Positions 32,741 to 45,726 of a stretch of 64,000 bases of DNA are shown here, one piece after another. Position numbers and translations under genes: made by a program. The stretch comes from Luidia sarsii (Eukaryota; Echinodermata; Asteroidea; Paxillosida; Luidiidae): assembly GCA_949987565.1 (NCBI GenBank), contig OX465118.1:11460884-11524883 (forward strand), written 5' to 3'. The notes beneath the pieces are model-generated. The model ran no database searches and was not told the origin of the DNA. It was given only the letters and a program-made list of their open reading frames with translations. Each line of letters starts with the position of its first letter. Position 1 is the first letter of the stretch.

Positions 32741-33105
32741 ATGCAAACGCTACCAGATGCGGCGGATTCAAACCCAAATAATTATTAATTTCAAACAATC
32801 ATAAGAAATAAACAACAATCCTTAAACAAAAAGCTATAGAAATTTCACAGCCTTACATTTGTTCCACCTGAAGAAATCATAGCAGAAAACTATGGCATGC
32901 AAACTACTTAACGTGTTTAACAAGTTTACATGATTAAACGACACGTTTTATAATACACATACCAAAATAATGTAAACTGATTACCAAACACTCTTCTTAG
33001 TTTGTATTCCTGTTTAAAAAGACCCCCCCCCCACACACACACGCACGCATATACCTTGAGGGCGCTCTTTGCTGTCTATAGAGGCGCTCTAACGGTACAG
33101 CGAGA
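32741..33105. other. Intergenic, nothing recognised
   Basis: Between the convergent PRIMPOL and CLCA genes. Contains a short (CACACG)-type run at 33025-33050. No gene seen. Confidence 0.35.
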
Positions 33106-33108
33106 TTT

Positions 33109-33360
33109 TGTGACCCTGCACAGCGACATGAGGAATATCCCACCAAATCACTTTTCGATTAAACAACGCCTAAAGTCAAAGTATCTTTTCAATTCGATTA
33201 AAAATCATTTTTTATTATTTTTTTTATTTTCGGAAAGTAAATGTATTGGAGGAGATTTTGATATCATTTGAAAGCTAATGGTACAGTCTTTCACATCATT
33301 AGAAAATCTCAAAATCTCAAAAGTGGGGGTTATTCTTCAGTATGATGTACCGGGTCACAT
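33109..33360. mobile_element. Family C palindromic MITE (copy 2)
   Basis: tgtgaccctgcacagcgaca tgaggaatat at the left and tgatgtaccgggtcaca at the right. The arms aatctcaaaatctcaaaagt ggg and the middle taatggtacagtctttcaca match other copies. Lies just 3' of the CLCA stop. Confidence 0.75.
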
Positions 33361-33522
33361 TTTCTGTCCCAACCAGTCAAAATATGAAATTTCTAGTAAG
33401 AATAAGAATGTTTTAGAAAAAAGGGAGGGTAGGTTGGGGAGGCGAAACGGGAAGGGGTGGCAAGAAAACCGACACACAATAAAACTGTAGAATAAACCCT
33501 CGAACGTCTTCAAGAAACAGCG

Positions 33523-36500
33523 CTAGACCTCAGTTTCTGCACACTGCTCCATCTCCAAATCCACCACGCGTAAGACATCGGAACCATCTTCCTTGGGCCG
33601 CAACGACCAAGCATCTGACGAATGCCCTACCCTGGACGCCATCTTAGACTTAAACTTGCCTTTCCAGAAAATGACGAGAGCACTCATAGAAATAACGCCA
33701 CAAATGACCGAAGCTATGACTATGGCTACCACTTGTCCTGACGTCAGGCCGTTAGTCGCCTCTCCAGCCGCCGTCGTCCCAGTCGAATTTTGCGGCCAAA
33801 TCGTAGTCTTTATTCCAGTCGTCTTTGGCGTTGTGGTAGGCGACTGGGTGGTGGGGATGTACCTCCTGAGTGTGGCCAACTCGATGTTGGAGAGCGAGGA
33901 GACCAGACCAGCCTTGTCCAAGGCTACGACGGCTAGAGCAAAGGACGCTACGTCTACCGAGACAACAGGCAAGGCGATGATGAAGGTCTCGGGCGAGCCT
34001 GCAGGCTTAGGGTCGCTCAGATTGCCTCGAATCACGTCGGACTGATGGACGGTCACCACGTCTACGTTGCCAAGGACTGCCGTGACGTCAGGTCCATGTA
34101 TCACGTTATATGACGAAGCTGAGGGCAAATGGATGGACAGATTTCAAACCTAACATACAGATATCATGTCCCGAACAAAGTATCTAAATCATTGTGATGA
34201 TGATATGCATGATGGCTAACTATTCAAACCTAAAAACTAAAATGCACAGCGTACCTGTCATCAGCATTATACCTTATATATATGACGTCACTCATTTCTG
34301 TTGGTTTCTCACGTTTGTGGGTTATAAACTTATAATTATAGGTAAGTCTGTTTCGTCATCCTTTTTGCCTCAAAGATGGCAGTACGATGATGCCATAAGG
34401 TCTATACACACGACATTTGGGCAATTAAAATTACCCAAATTACCATTTTCAGATAAAATCCATGTTCATAGATGATGTTTGCGTCGAGGTTAATGTAATT
34501 CAATGAGAATGTACCCGCTACTATACAATGTTCCAATCCACCACACGACCTCGACCAGGTCGGTGTTCAAATGATTAACACGTCTGCACTAGAAAGCGGG
34601 AGTCGCGGGTTCGCATCCCGCCCGAGCTGCATGATTTTTTTTTTCATCAGGCATCGGGCAAAGCACTCATTGAAATTACATCTTCCTATCAAAGTCGAAT
34701 CTATATCTCCGCCAAAACATCGTGCCGAAGAATCGGACGAGAGCATACCCACCCTTTCCGGTGTCGTAGTCTTCCCCTGTGGCTGTCCAAGCAAGTGTTA
34801 CGGTCTGGTTACCGAAGGAGGTGGCGACCACCTTCAAGTCGCTGATCATAGCGGGAGGGAAGACGTTCGTACCGGGTGAGATGGCGTTGACGACCCGACA
34901 GCCTCCAGCGGACACCGAACGACTAAAGACGGGTGCTCGTGTGGCCTTACCGTTCCCTTTCTCTCGCTTGAAAGGGAAGCTGCCGATATCTAGTGAGCAA
35001 TGATGTATACAGCCGTGCCAGTGTACAACAAGCATAGAAATACTTGGTAGTAGAACTTTCTAGTTCGTCTTATAGAGTGCTACCACCAAGTTTGTATCTA
35101 TAAGACTATGCATGGTGGTGGTACTAATATTGAGTAGGTTTTCGGAGACACCATGTATGCGAATCTCTTTTGTGAGTGAGTATGGTTGGTTCTGAAAAGA
35201 ACTAGAGGGTTTTTTCGCTCAACGTTTCGGACAGCACATGTGCTCTGTTCGTCACAGGAGGCTCCGTCTTTTTCCTCCTGAAGAAGGACAGAGCACACTG
35301 TCCGAAATGTCGAGTGAAACCCTCTGATTCTTTTAAATTTCACACTCGCTCACAGAAGATCGTCGTATATGCTGTCACCGCAAACCTACTCTTTATTGAT
35401 ATCTATCGGATGAAACAAAATCATGTGGTAATTCTTCCGGTGGTAATTTCATCTTTGATCGAACTAATTGTTAAAATGTGACAAGCTCCTTGCTAACTTG
35501 GACATCCCAAAGAGAAGGCCTGAAGTTTTGATCCTACAAGGCAGAATAAAAAAGGTCCAAGATTTCTACTTCTTGAGATCCGTTCTGTCTGTTGGTGTTT
35601 GAGAACAAAGGTTACAGGAAAGGAAGTTTAAAAAAATCTTACGGAAAATGAGTCTGAGTCATTCGTGATCGTCTTTTAAGAGAACTGTGACTATTTACTG
35701 GAGCCTGTTCCCTTTTGTCTTCCTTTTTCTTACCAGGTCCGTTGCGAAGTGAGTACACTGATGGAAAGTCAACGGCTGTTGCATCTCCGTTATTCGTCGC
35801 CCTTATCTGAATTCCGTAGAAGCCGTTCTCTGTGCAAGCCGTGCAGTAGGCAGAATACACGCCGTCGTTCTTGGTCACATCGGCACCTGTAATGCAACAG
35901 TCGTCGACACCGATTAATCGCCCCCATATGATATGCTGAAGGAAATGTGAAATATGTGAGAGCCACTCGATTGTGATCAAGTTCCCATTTGGCAATCCTT
36001 CGGGGTGCTACAATGTTCATGTTCTGTTTGGCTTTGTCACTTTTTTGTTTGTACTTGCCCTGAGAAATAATCAATGAAATGAAGTGAAAAAGATCGGCGG
36101 AAAGCAGCTTGTACCTGTGCCAGTATCGATTAGTTGCACCTCCGTTGTATTCGGCGTATTCGGTATCGACACCACCGCTGTGACGTCTGCGTTGGTCAGA
36201 GGGCGGTAACCCAGGCGTGCCTCGGCGAAGATGACAAGCGGCACGCCCGTCTCTGCGAAATCTTTCCTAGCTTCGCTTACAAATGACGTCACTGATACGG
36301 GAGGCACGTCAGCGACGTCATCACGAGGACCAGACGTCACACACAGCTGGATTTCTACAGATTGACTGGCGTCGGGGTTTTCAAGGATGACCTTCCAAGA
36401 TCCTTCCTGTTGACACGAAAGGCAGACTGAGATACATTCAAGTTGAAGAGGTAAGAATCTATACTCAAACAAACCAAGGAAAAACTGACTGGGAACTTGC

Positions 36501-39500
36501 ACAAATTGAAAAAAATTACAAAGAAAACTTTGACTGGACCGGGACTTGAACCCGAGTTCAAGTCTCGGGTTCAAGTCCCGGTCCAGTCAAAGTTTTCTTT
36601 GCCAATTTTTCAATTTGGCAAGAATCTTGATACATTATTTACGAAGAGGACAGATGTGATCACTGTTTACCTGCGCTATCCCAGCAAGACGATATGCCAT
36701 CACTCCAGTAATCAAGTTCTCGTATCCCGGGTATGAGTAGTTCAATACAGACCCACCAGGGTCTATCAGTGTAACTCCCGGTGGAGCTGTCCAGGAAAAC
36801 GAAAGGTGTACATTGTATTCAGAAAATGTCAGTGAAAAATTACAGGCCCTATTTTTTTTTATCCTTGAAATACCCCTTTTTCAAAAGCAGAAACAGACGC
36901 ATCATTTTCTGTTTCATTCCACACATTCATCTCAACACAATCTTTGAACACCTTTTCTCAGAAAATCTCCACAATACTTTACCTGGGATGTCGATCGGGA
37001 ACCAAAGTACCATAAACTTGGTGTCCAGTCCAACCGTAGCATCAAGATATACCGTGCTTTGACGCGATGTCCCGGCAGCTAGGTACTGTGTCTCGCTCCA
37101 TATCTAGTCACCGACAAGCACAAATAATGATATCACAACGATCACATTTAGCTGAGCGAGAAACCATTATTTGTAACAACCCTTTTCCATGGAGCGATAC
37201 TCATGTTTGTAAGCATCAGGGCAAAGTATAATGGCAGGGTAAAGTAAATATCTGAACCATGAAATGTGGGTTATCTTTTAATTTGACCATGAAAGCAATT
37301 ACTAGACTTTGGTGTTCAGAATCATCCACTCCTCCAATGGCTTCGATCAATAGGCCGGCTACTCCGGAGTCTTGGGAAGCGAAGTAGAATCTCCCGCCTG
37401 CAGAAGAAAGAAAGGAACATGAAGACATTTTGCCCTAAAAAATACTTCAGGTAAAAACAGAAACTTCTTGTGGTCAATAACGACAAGAAGAACGAGGACC
37501 AATGACAGTGACGATGAGGATGGGGTAAGATGGTCACCAGTGCGATAAAACACTGGGGCGCTACTATTGATGATTTCTGATGTAGACCGATTCGATAGGG
37601 CCTGAAAACCCCGCCATAACTGGGGGCCATCATCACTCACTTACACACAAGGTCGACATACAGTTGGTATAGGCTATGCGCCAATAGCACGGCAACGCCA
37701 AGACCACGCACAATCAGACCACGCCCAATCAGTGCAGCAACCTTAGTTACCTGTCTTCCGCGATAGCACGGGCAGCAGTGGGTCCGAATGTGACGTCATG
37801 GCTACGGTATCCACGACGACATTGGCGTCCAAAATGCCCTTTTCCACAACGTGAATGTAGGGGAATTGGTTCTCTTGGAAACCGTTGATGAGAAGAATGC
37901 GATCACCCGCAGAAGGGGAGTCGTGCTCTTCTAGTAACTGGAGTAGGAGTGAAGAACGGGAGGATTAAAGTCAAATATTTCAGTTTGTGACCCGGCACAG
38001 CATAATGAGGAATAACCCCCACTTTTGAGATTTTGAGATTGTCTAATGATGTGAAAGAGCATACCATTAGCTTTCAAATTCTATCAAAATTATTTCCGTT
38101 TGAACTTTGTTGTAAATAGTACAAGGGGACTTCGCTCGTTCATTTGGTACCAGACACAATATAGCAGCGCCATTCTAACTCCTCGAAAGCGGCCATTCAA
38201 AAAGGCAGGAACTTTACATTTTCATGGAAACAGTACACAAATTCTCTCCGGAAATCATCGTTTTTTCAACATTTAGAGACGGATTTCGGAAAAATCCTTT
38301 GGACATAATATCCTCCAATACATTAACTTTCCGAAAATACATTTTGTTTTGTTTTATCAAATTGTGAAGATACTTTGACTTCAGCCGTTGGTTACTCAAA
38401 AAGTGTTTTGGTGGGATATTCCTCATGTCGCTGTGCCGGGTCACGTTTATACTATGTAGGCTTGATTAATAGGTGGAATTCTCCCCATGAAATAATCCAG
38501 TATACTATTTATTTACCTTTAGGGCTTGATCAAGTGCAGCACCAATTGATATTTTCCCCGAGCAGTGGGCGGGAAGCGTTGCTAGGAGACGTTGTCTGTC
38601 GACATCTGATTGGATGCTGACCAGGTCGCTGAGTTTTTTTGCAATTGTATAATAATGAACGATTCCCATGGCAACGCCGTCTGGCACCGCCCATTTGATG
38701 ACAGCAGTAACCGCGGCGATCATCCGTTCGAAGGGATTACTTTCCCCTTCCTGTGTGGAGAGATGTGGGCATGGTATCATCGAAAAAGAAGTTTCGGCTC
38801 GTCAAGGTCGTCATGTATGTCAAAGATGACAACGGAACAGCGCCCTCAATAGTTTCAAACAGCGCCCTCAGGTGTCTGCTTACCCCCATTTCCCTCGATG
38901 TTTCCAGCACCAGAACAATTCTTTTCGGCCCGGGCCGGACCACTTGAAAGGAAGGTCGAAGGTCAGTGGCTGATATTTCCCTTGGCGGATTGTTGCCATC
39001 TATAAAATAATGGGTTACAAACGATGACGTCACACGAAACATCAGACTATTGTTAACATGGCAACTTGACGATGGATTGGGGCATTTTGTATGCGAATCG
39101 AAATTTAAAGCCCTGATATGGCCACAGGTTACGGGAGATTGTATCGTCTATGGCTATGGCTAAGAACACACAGGCCTATGTGAATTGTCAGAAGACGTTC
39201 GATGGACTCTTTCGTGGTCTTCTGTGCAGTTTGAAGCAGTGGGAGATGAATTCGGACAATGTCCGTCTCACCGAGTAAGTCAGAGTGCTGCCTCATCACG
39301 TCCCAGTTGCTGCGCCGGGCGCACAGGCGATTTTGACGGGTCGGCGCCTCGTGGTTGTGCCCGCTGCTCGGACTCGCGGGAGCAGAGTCACAGAACTCTG
39401 TGATCTGTAGCCCATGCATGTAAAACCACATTTTGCAAAAACTTGTAAAATAAGTTCACCACTTCCAACATTTCTCAAGACATCTTTCGGTGAGAACAAA

Positions 39501-42500
39501 AATGACGCCGAAATAGTTGCTAAATAGAGAGCTTGGAGTTTTCTCAAAATGTCCTGCTACAAATTGCAACGCCAGGCGCTAAGATTAGAGACATTTTCTG
39601 TGTTTACTAAGGTAAAACCAGATGAAGTAGGTTTGCAGTGACACCATGTACATCATCTCTTATGAGAATCTGAGCCAGTGTTACCGCAAACCTGGTACTC
39701 TGGCTTTTCCACCACCTTCAATCTTATCCACGAGAGATTATGTACATGATGTACGAGAGATGATGATGTACAAGAGATGATGTACATGGTGTCACCGCAA
39801 ACCTCCCCCTTTGGTTTTTCAACTATGCAAACCTTCAAATCTGATCTAAAACCAGATTACACGGTCTACAGGCTCGTGAACCTCTGTGCATTGCTAGTAC
39901 ACTAAACAATTACCGTGTTTGTTTGGTGAATAAACGACTTTAATTAACGAATTTCGTGTCACATTATATTGATGTTTTTATTTTTAAGGATTGAGGCTCA
40001 CGGTGTCATAGATTCCTCCTCCAAACATGATCGAGCCCTCGGCCTCTCGTTGCTCAGTGGAGGGAACAAATGCACAGCCAACCTCGTACCCAACCGCGCT
40101 GCTCCCAACGCAGTCGCGATGCGTTGTACCATCAGCGGTCGTTATGCGCGGGGTACCAGTGATGTTAGACGCGCACCTGGACAATGGGAAACATCGCAGC
40201 CGTGACCTACTTCATTGGCTATGGCTGCGTCCGAATCTATGGGCTACGGCTTGAAAGTACGCACGAGTCTATGGAAGTCGTCAACAAGCGGTTGCAGCCA
40301 GTTCTCGTGGGGTTGCGTGTTACTTCTAGCCGCAGCCAATGGATTCGGACACGGCCTATGGCTACATTTAACACAACAGTCAATACAATTTTATGCAGCA
40401 GCTGGCTTTATAGAGGCTTCCATAGACCTGTGTGCGATTATGATAATTTCACTGGCTACAATAACTATTCGCAAATAACCAAAACTGACAATGGGAAATA
40501 CTGTTGGTCATGAGTGGTAAGCTAGCGGCCTATATAGACTCCAGCAGTTAATTATTTAACAGTGACAATGAAAACTGAAACACAGGCGGAAACATGAATA
40601 AGGTCTTTCAAGACAGATCTATATGTTTTGCCGGAGGAACTAATTTTGGAAATTGCTCATTTTTGTCGTCAAAAAAACTTGCTCACGTTAAAGAGTTAAA
40701 GAGTTAAAGAGTTAAAGATCTGACGTTTCGTCCCCAAATAGTTTACATGTTCACGTTTTACTGACCTGGTTCCTTCAAAACGGTTGTTGAGTGTCGAGAA
40801 GTAGAACTGATCGTCCAGTTCGTCTGCAGTTTCGCCAAACAAGCCCCATCGGTAATGACCCCACGCACGGACAAGTAAACCACCTGATTAATCGAATCAA
40901 TTAATTAATCGAAACATCACACGAATTTCAGCTATAGCCTGTTATGTATTCTGTCGTCTGTAGCGGACTGCCTTTGACCTGTTGGGTGTGGTGAGGTATG
41001 TTCAGAACCGTGAGAACAAGTTGTAAAGTTACTGTCTTTTTTCTTTCCCTCACTGTAGCTTCCTCCCCCTCCCTTCCATCCCTTCCCTGTTTAAAACGAA
41101 ACCCTTTTCTATCTGGACGAATACAGACGAAAAGGTAGTTACACTTACTTCATCCCGATTGTTTTAATTTAATTCTTATTGTATATACCTAATTCCTGTA
41201 TTTACTTATTATCAGGCTTAAACTGATGTAATAACAATTTTTTTATGTTTGGTTTATTTTGATCTTTTGGTCGTATCTATTTTAATGAGTTCTCTGAGGT
41301 TTTTTTTAAATACATGTACTAATATTTTGCTTTTACGTATGTAAGGTTGTGTGGAATTAATTTTTTTGTAATGCGCTCTCGAACCGGCTGGTCCTGGAGC
41401 GAGTGCAATACAACTTATAAGTTAAATGAATTATTATATATCAATAATTAATCATTATTCTCCAAATTTAGTAGGCCTGACGTTTCGATTCTAGCAGGAC
41501 CTTTCTCAAAAACAGACTGACAAAAACAGATACAAGTAGGAAGGGGATAGAGAATGACTAGGACATGGATAACAAACGGAGGACAAAGAGGAAAGCTGGT
41601 ATATCTCTCGTTCCACAGCCGTGACTATATTGCTCTCTTTTTTCTTGATAAAAGGGCCTGACGTTTCGATCTTAGCAGGATCTTTCTCAAAGGGTTCAGG
41701 AATTTCACCACTGTACAAAAGACAGTCGGAAGGGACAGATAATCAACTGTCTGATGCACCGAAAATAAGATCTGACAAAAGCAGGCAACTGTTTCTCGGT
41801 GATGATGAAGTTATTATTCTACAAGGTTGGGTCAACTTTGTTGGTATCGCATCAAAAAATTGAAGAGAATAGGCCCTATATAAGCACTCACCAAGTGAAA
41901 CATTCACCCCGCCAATGCTTGTGTCTAGGAATAGATCATCCACAACGCTTATGTCCAATCCACCGTGACCGCAGCCCATGTGCTGCCGTGTGTAAGGCAG
42001 GAGAAGCCCACGGTCTTCCGACGAGATAACCATCACGTCAGCCCGGCTAGCCCTACCGGGAATTCGCGTCAGATAGCCGGGGTCGTCGGGCCAGGAGGAC
42101 GGTACAACAACAGTGATATTACGGAAGAAGAGCCGCTGTCGTGTTGCTTGGTAGAGATAGATTGAAGCTTCACCGAATACCTCCTGATGAAGAAGGTGAA
42201 GAATACATTTGTAAGTATTCTTTGCTAATGAAAGAAAGCCTTCCTAGATCCAAGTGAGAATTGGCGCACCATTAAATTTCTTTTTTAGAAAGTTTCGTGA
42301 ATGAGCAAGTTTTCTGGTTGATCAATTATTGGCCTACTTCATTGAAACTTAACAGACCATTTTCAGTCTGAAATGTACAATCAACAACATAATTGTCTTG
42401 TTTGAGTATTGTTTTGGTTAATTTATATGGATGTTTGTCGTGGACTGATCCCTATTGACACATTGAGAAGGTAATTTGTCATATTCAAGTTCAGCATCTA

Positions 42501-42710
42501 AAAAAACAAAACCCCAGAGATGAGAAATCCGACCTTGATAGCAGGCACGAGCTTCTCGCTGTATGGGATTCCTGGCTTAATGACGATTCGTAGACCGGTG
42601 TATCCGTTGTCGGTAATCCCCAAGGCCGATTCATCGGCGGCTGACAGTCCACCGAACTGAGCGAATGGGATCAACCCCAGGGCGAACAGGACTGTGATCC
42701 AACGCGACAT
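33523..42710 (-). CDS. Calcium-activated chloride channel regulator (CLCA family), divergent
   Basis: Fifteen exons in coding order: 42534-42710, 41892-42183, 40766-40883, 40002-40176, 39272-39404, 38884-38999, 38517-38750, 37751-37937, 37303-37397, 36983-37103, 36671-36786, 36115-36406, 35734-35886, 34753-34989, 33523-34118. All phases match and 3042 nt give 1013 aa, close to family length. Order: signal peptide (MSRWITVLFALGLIPFAQF), NGYTGLRIVIKPGIPYSEKL, the CLCA N-terminal region, the VWA region (RIVLVLETSREMG, RILLINGFQEN), beta-rich region (ADVTKNDGVYSAYC), FnIII-like part (VTLAWTATGEDYDTG), a Thr/Pro-rich stalk, one membrane helix (VVAIVIASVICGVISMSALVIFW) and a short tail. CLCA proteins are self-cleaving and modulate TMEM16A; here the HExxH position reads RAWGH and the VWA metal site is altered, so both activities are doubtful. 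Confidence 0.93.
34488..34690 (+). repeat. tRNA-derived SINE family G, direct
   Basis: gtaattcaatgagaatgtac, gattaacacgtctgcactag, gtcgcgggttcgcatcccgc ccgagctgc, then catcaggcatcgggcaaagc. Within the last CLCA intron. Confidence 0.65.
35131..35390. mobile_element. Family D foldback element
   Basis: gagtaggttttcggagacac catgtatgcga is mirrored by tcgtatatgctgtcaccgca aacctactc. The inner arm acgtttcggacagcacatgt is paired with cacactgtccgaaatgtcg. In a CLCA intron. Confidence 0.75.
36465..36620. repeat. tRNA-SINE foldback in CLCA intron
   Basis: caaggaaaaactgactggga and gaccgggacttgaacccgag directly meet gtctcgggttcaagtcccgg tccagtcaaagttttctttg: the B-box halves form a head-to-head palindrome. 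Confidence 0.7.
37986..38446. mobile_element. Family C palindromic MITE (copy 3, full length)
   Basis: tgtgacccggcacagcataa tgaggaataa to attcctcatgtcgctgtgcc gggtcac. Closest to the copy at 17479-17939, sharing tggtaccagacaca and ggcaggaactttacatttt in the interior. In a CLCA intron. Confidence 0.8.
39628..39808. mobile_element. Family D foldback, internally rearranged
   Basis: gtaggtttgcagtgacaccatgtacatcatctctta, then tgttaccgcaaacctggtac and again ggtgtcaccgcaaacctccc, with the palindromic block tgtacatgatgtacgagaga repeated. In a CLCA intron. Confidence 0.65.
40880..41890. other. CLCA intron with family E fragments
   Basis: Two inverted family E half copies: taggcctgacgtttcgattc tagcaggacc at 41471 and gggcctgacgtttcgatctt agcaggatc at 41656, separated by about 150 bases. 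Nothing else recognised. Confidence 0.5.
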
Positions 42711-44330
42711 CGTCCGGTCTGGTGTTGCTAGCGTGATTTGCGCCAACCCGAGGCGGGGACAGCGCGTCGTTTGCCCCGTCTGCCTTCGGGGGTTTCCTCG
42801 CTCCAACTTTGCAGGCATCACCGTCGGTCCGGAGCGGCGCATTCCCTTTAATTTGGTCTTTACGATGTCTTCTAAATGAAACCTACCAGGCTGCCAGGCG
42901 TGACCTTCGGAATTCAGACAAAGGCAAACATTGATTTCAGGAACTCATTCCAGGGTTGTTATTTTGTCGTTACATTCTACAGCATTGGTCAAAGTTAAAT
43001 GATTGCCGTTTTTTGTACGTTCAACAATTAGGCCTACACATGCCCCCAAAAAACCAACTTGTTAAAACTGTAAAACGATAGGATCGACCGCTCTTGTGCA
43101 GTTCACATGTATCTGAAAACCCTCGATAAATGGTAATCTGTCAATTGGGTGACGCGAGGCAAGAATGGTAAAATAAAGATAATAATAATAATTTAGGATT
43201 TTCCTGTTTGATGAATGGTTGGCGCCATCGTTTCTACCCGTCTGGAAAGTTACAAGCATGTATCAAACGTTTGTAAAAAATCTCGAGGGGACCACTCAGA
43301 AAAAGAAAATAAAGTGAACTCCGTAATCAAAGAGAGCAAACTCCTTATCCAACTTCTGACAGTTTCAAAAGTTGACATCCAAGCAAACAGTGATAATGTG
43401 TCATTTATATACCTGTCACATTTTCCAGTCCTCATTGTTTGCACAAATTGTACAAAATGTTGGTGTCAGCCGAGCGAAGGAAACCTTGTCGAAGGAAGCC
43501 GCATTGTCCCGTACGCACTACGAAGGCGTCACGTTTCTGCTCCTCGCCCGCGATATTTTTTTTTATTTTGTCTGAGGCAAAAATCCTTTTTGTTCTGAAG
43601 CATCATCAGAAGGGTGAAACAAGTCTTTAATTAATTTTTTTAGAAGCAGACTTGATAATGCGAATTGGTATCCGTGTGTCGTGGAATCTGTCACGTGTCT
43701 GCAAAGTGTGGATAACTTGACCTTTGGAAATCTCAAATGAGCTCCATGGAAACCGCGATAAACCCTGCCGACCTTTGAATGAGCGAATAAATAGATAGAT
43801 AAAAAGCTTGAAAACAGAAACAACAGAAATTAAGGCACGCTACGTCACAGTGGAGTATGGTTTGGTACAGACATTGATGGAACGATTAGGTCGGGCAATA
43901 TCAATGCGGATGGGAAATCCCTCATTATGTCAGATTTCAAGAGGACTTCCATTCCCATCGCTGACGAAATGCCTGCTCTTTTATTGAATAGAAATTTAGG
44001 AGAAAATATGTCACACCAGAGGATGACCGAAGGGCAACTTTGATCAGGAAAACTTAGAGGTGGAGAGATAGGAATAGCAACAATCCAAAATAGTGAAATA
44101 TATTGTTTATATTTTCTTTCGTCTGTGATACCCGAAGACCCTTTAAAAAAAGTGATATACATTGATATAAATGAAACGTTTATACTTTTTTGAGAAGCTT
44201 AATCAAAATGATATGTCTGGAGAAAACATCGATTATAATTATACCAGGTGAACAAATAATTTTAAAAAATATTTGCCGCTTATTTAGACATTTTGAGTTT
44301 AAATGATACATAGTTTGAATATACCCGGGG
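42711..44330. other. Upstream of CLCA, no gene recognised
   Basis: Should hold the CLCA promoter. Immediately above the start the DNA is GC-rich (42750-42840), with cgaggcggggacagcgcgtc, unlike the AT-rich remainder. Open frames here lack splice support. Confidence 0.35.
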
Positions 44331-44334
44331 TGTG

Positions 44335-44530
44335 ATCCCTGGAGTTATACGGCACTAACAGGTTGAATTGCTTCTAACTGCGCCCCCACCCCGGCAAAGA
44401 CTAGTTGACTATTAGGAAGGCCACCATCTAAGGGCTGGATAACTCAGATGGAAGAGCGCTGGTACGCAAAACCAGAGGTCTCAGGTTCAAATCCAGTTCC
44501 AGTCAAAGTAGTCTTAGCCATTTTTTTCCA
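44335..44530 (+). repeat. tRNA-derived SINE, well preserved
   Basis: ggtgtgatccctggagttat, cgcccccaccccggcaaaga ctagttgacta, then ggctggataactcagatgga agagcgctggtacgcaaaac cagaggtctcaggttcaaatcc. The left block also precedes the head at 27685-27790, so it is part of the element. Tail is catttttttccaaa. Confidence 0.75.
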
Positions 44531-44880
44531 AAATAATTAACAATTTGAAATTAAAGAAAAAATGTTTAGATAGTTGCATATTGGTAGGCCTACGTTTAGT
44601 CAGTTAGCAGTTAGCACATTTTTTGCACATTATTAGTTTTACATTTTTAGAGAAGTCTCTTGGACGTTTGATTGAAATTAAGAACCATGAAAGAGCATTA
44701 GATCCTTCACTGTTCATTTGATAAATAGAATTGATCTTATACAATGTAACCTGTCAACGAAACACTACAGCAAATACTAAGCCATATAATTATGTAGGTC
44801 GCCGCTTGTAGTCAGAGTTGGAACAATTTAGTTATCAATTACGTAAGAGTATATCATTATCCCCAACCATTTGAATTCAG
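44531..44880. other. Intergenic, nothing recognised
   Basis: AT-rich with no open frame or matched repeat beyond a family E flank word (agtcagttagcagttagcac). Confidence 0.35.
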
Positions 44881-44889
44881 TAAAATTCC

Positions 44890-45645
44890 GAATATATACT
44901 GAATCCACACACCCACCAAGCAACCAACCCTACCATCCATTCATTTCATCTATCAATCATTCATCCATCCGCCGACCCAACCATCCAGCCTCTCACCCAC
45001 CCACCACCCACCCAACCATCCACTAACCAAACCACCCACTCACCCATAAAACCACCCACCCACCCACTAACCAAACCACCCACTCACCCATAAAACCACC
45101 CACCCACCCACTAACCAAACCACCCACTCACCCATAAAACCACCCACCCACCCATCCAACCACCCACTAACCAAACCACCCACCCACCCACTCATCCAAC
45201 CACCCACTAACCAAACCACTCACTCACCCACCAACCCATAAAACCACCCACCCACCCACTAACCAAACCACCCACTCACCCACCCACCCACCCAACCACC
45301 AAACCACCCACACACCCACCAACCACCCCATCCCATCCATCCAATCATTTCATCCATCTATCCGTTCACCCATCCCTCGACCCAACCACCCAGACACCCA
45401 CAAACGCACTCACCAACCAAACCACCCATTAACCCACCCACCCACCCAACCACCCACTAACCAAACCACCCACCAACCTACCCAACCACCCACTAACCAA
45501 ACCACCCACTCACCCACCAACCCACCCATCAAACCACCCACATACCCACCATCCCACCCACCGAAGCAAACCACCCACCAACCCACCAAACCAACCAGCC
45601 AACCGCCTACCTCCCACCCACCCTATGCACCCACACACCCACTCA
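44890..45645. repeat. CCACCCAC/CCAACCAC minisatellite
   Basis: About 750 bases of A and C on the plus strand: units such as cacccaccca, ctaaccaaaccacccactca and cccataaaaccacccaccca, with a higher-order repeat of about 45 bases between 45020 and 45140. It lies just downstream of the TRPC 3' end. Confidence 0.9.
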
Positions 45646-45726
45646 AATTGAATTAACCATCTATGCGTAAATAATCAACACATGCTTTCGGTATTCTCTC
45701 TTAATAAGCAGCTCCTGGTGTTGCGT

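Noticed and set aside
33593..34045. 150-residue plus-strand frame opposite the last CLCA exon
   Set aside because: Antisense shadow of the CLCA exon, which has family similarity and a membrane helix.
39969..40513. Plus-strand frames of 75-109 residues
   Set aside because: They overlap the antisense of CLCA exon 4 and an intron, with no conserved sequence.
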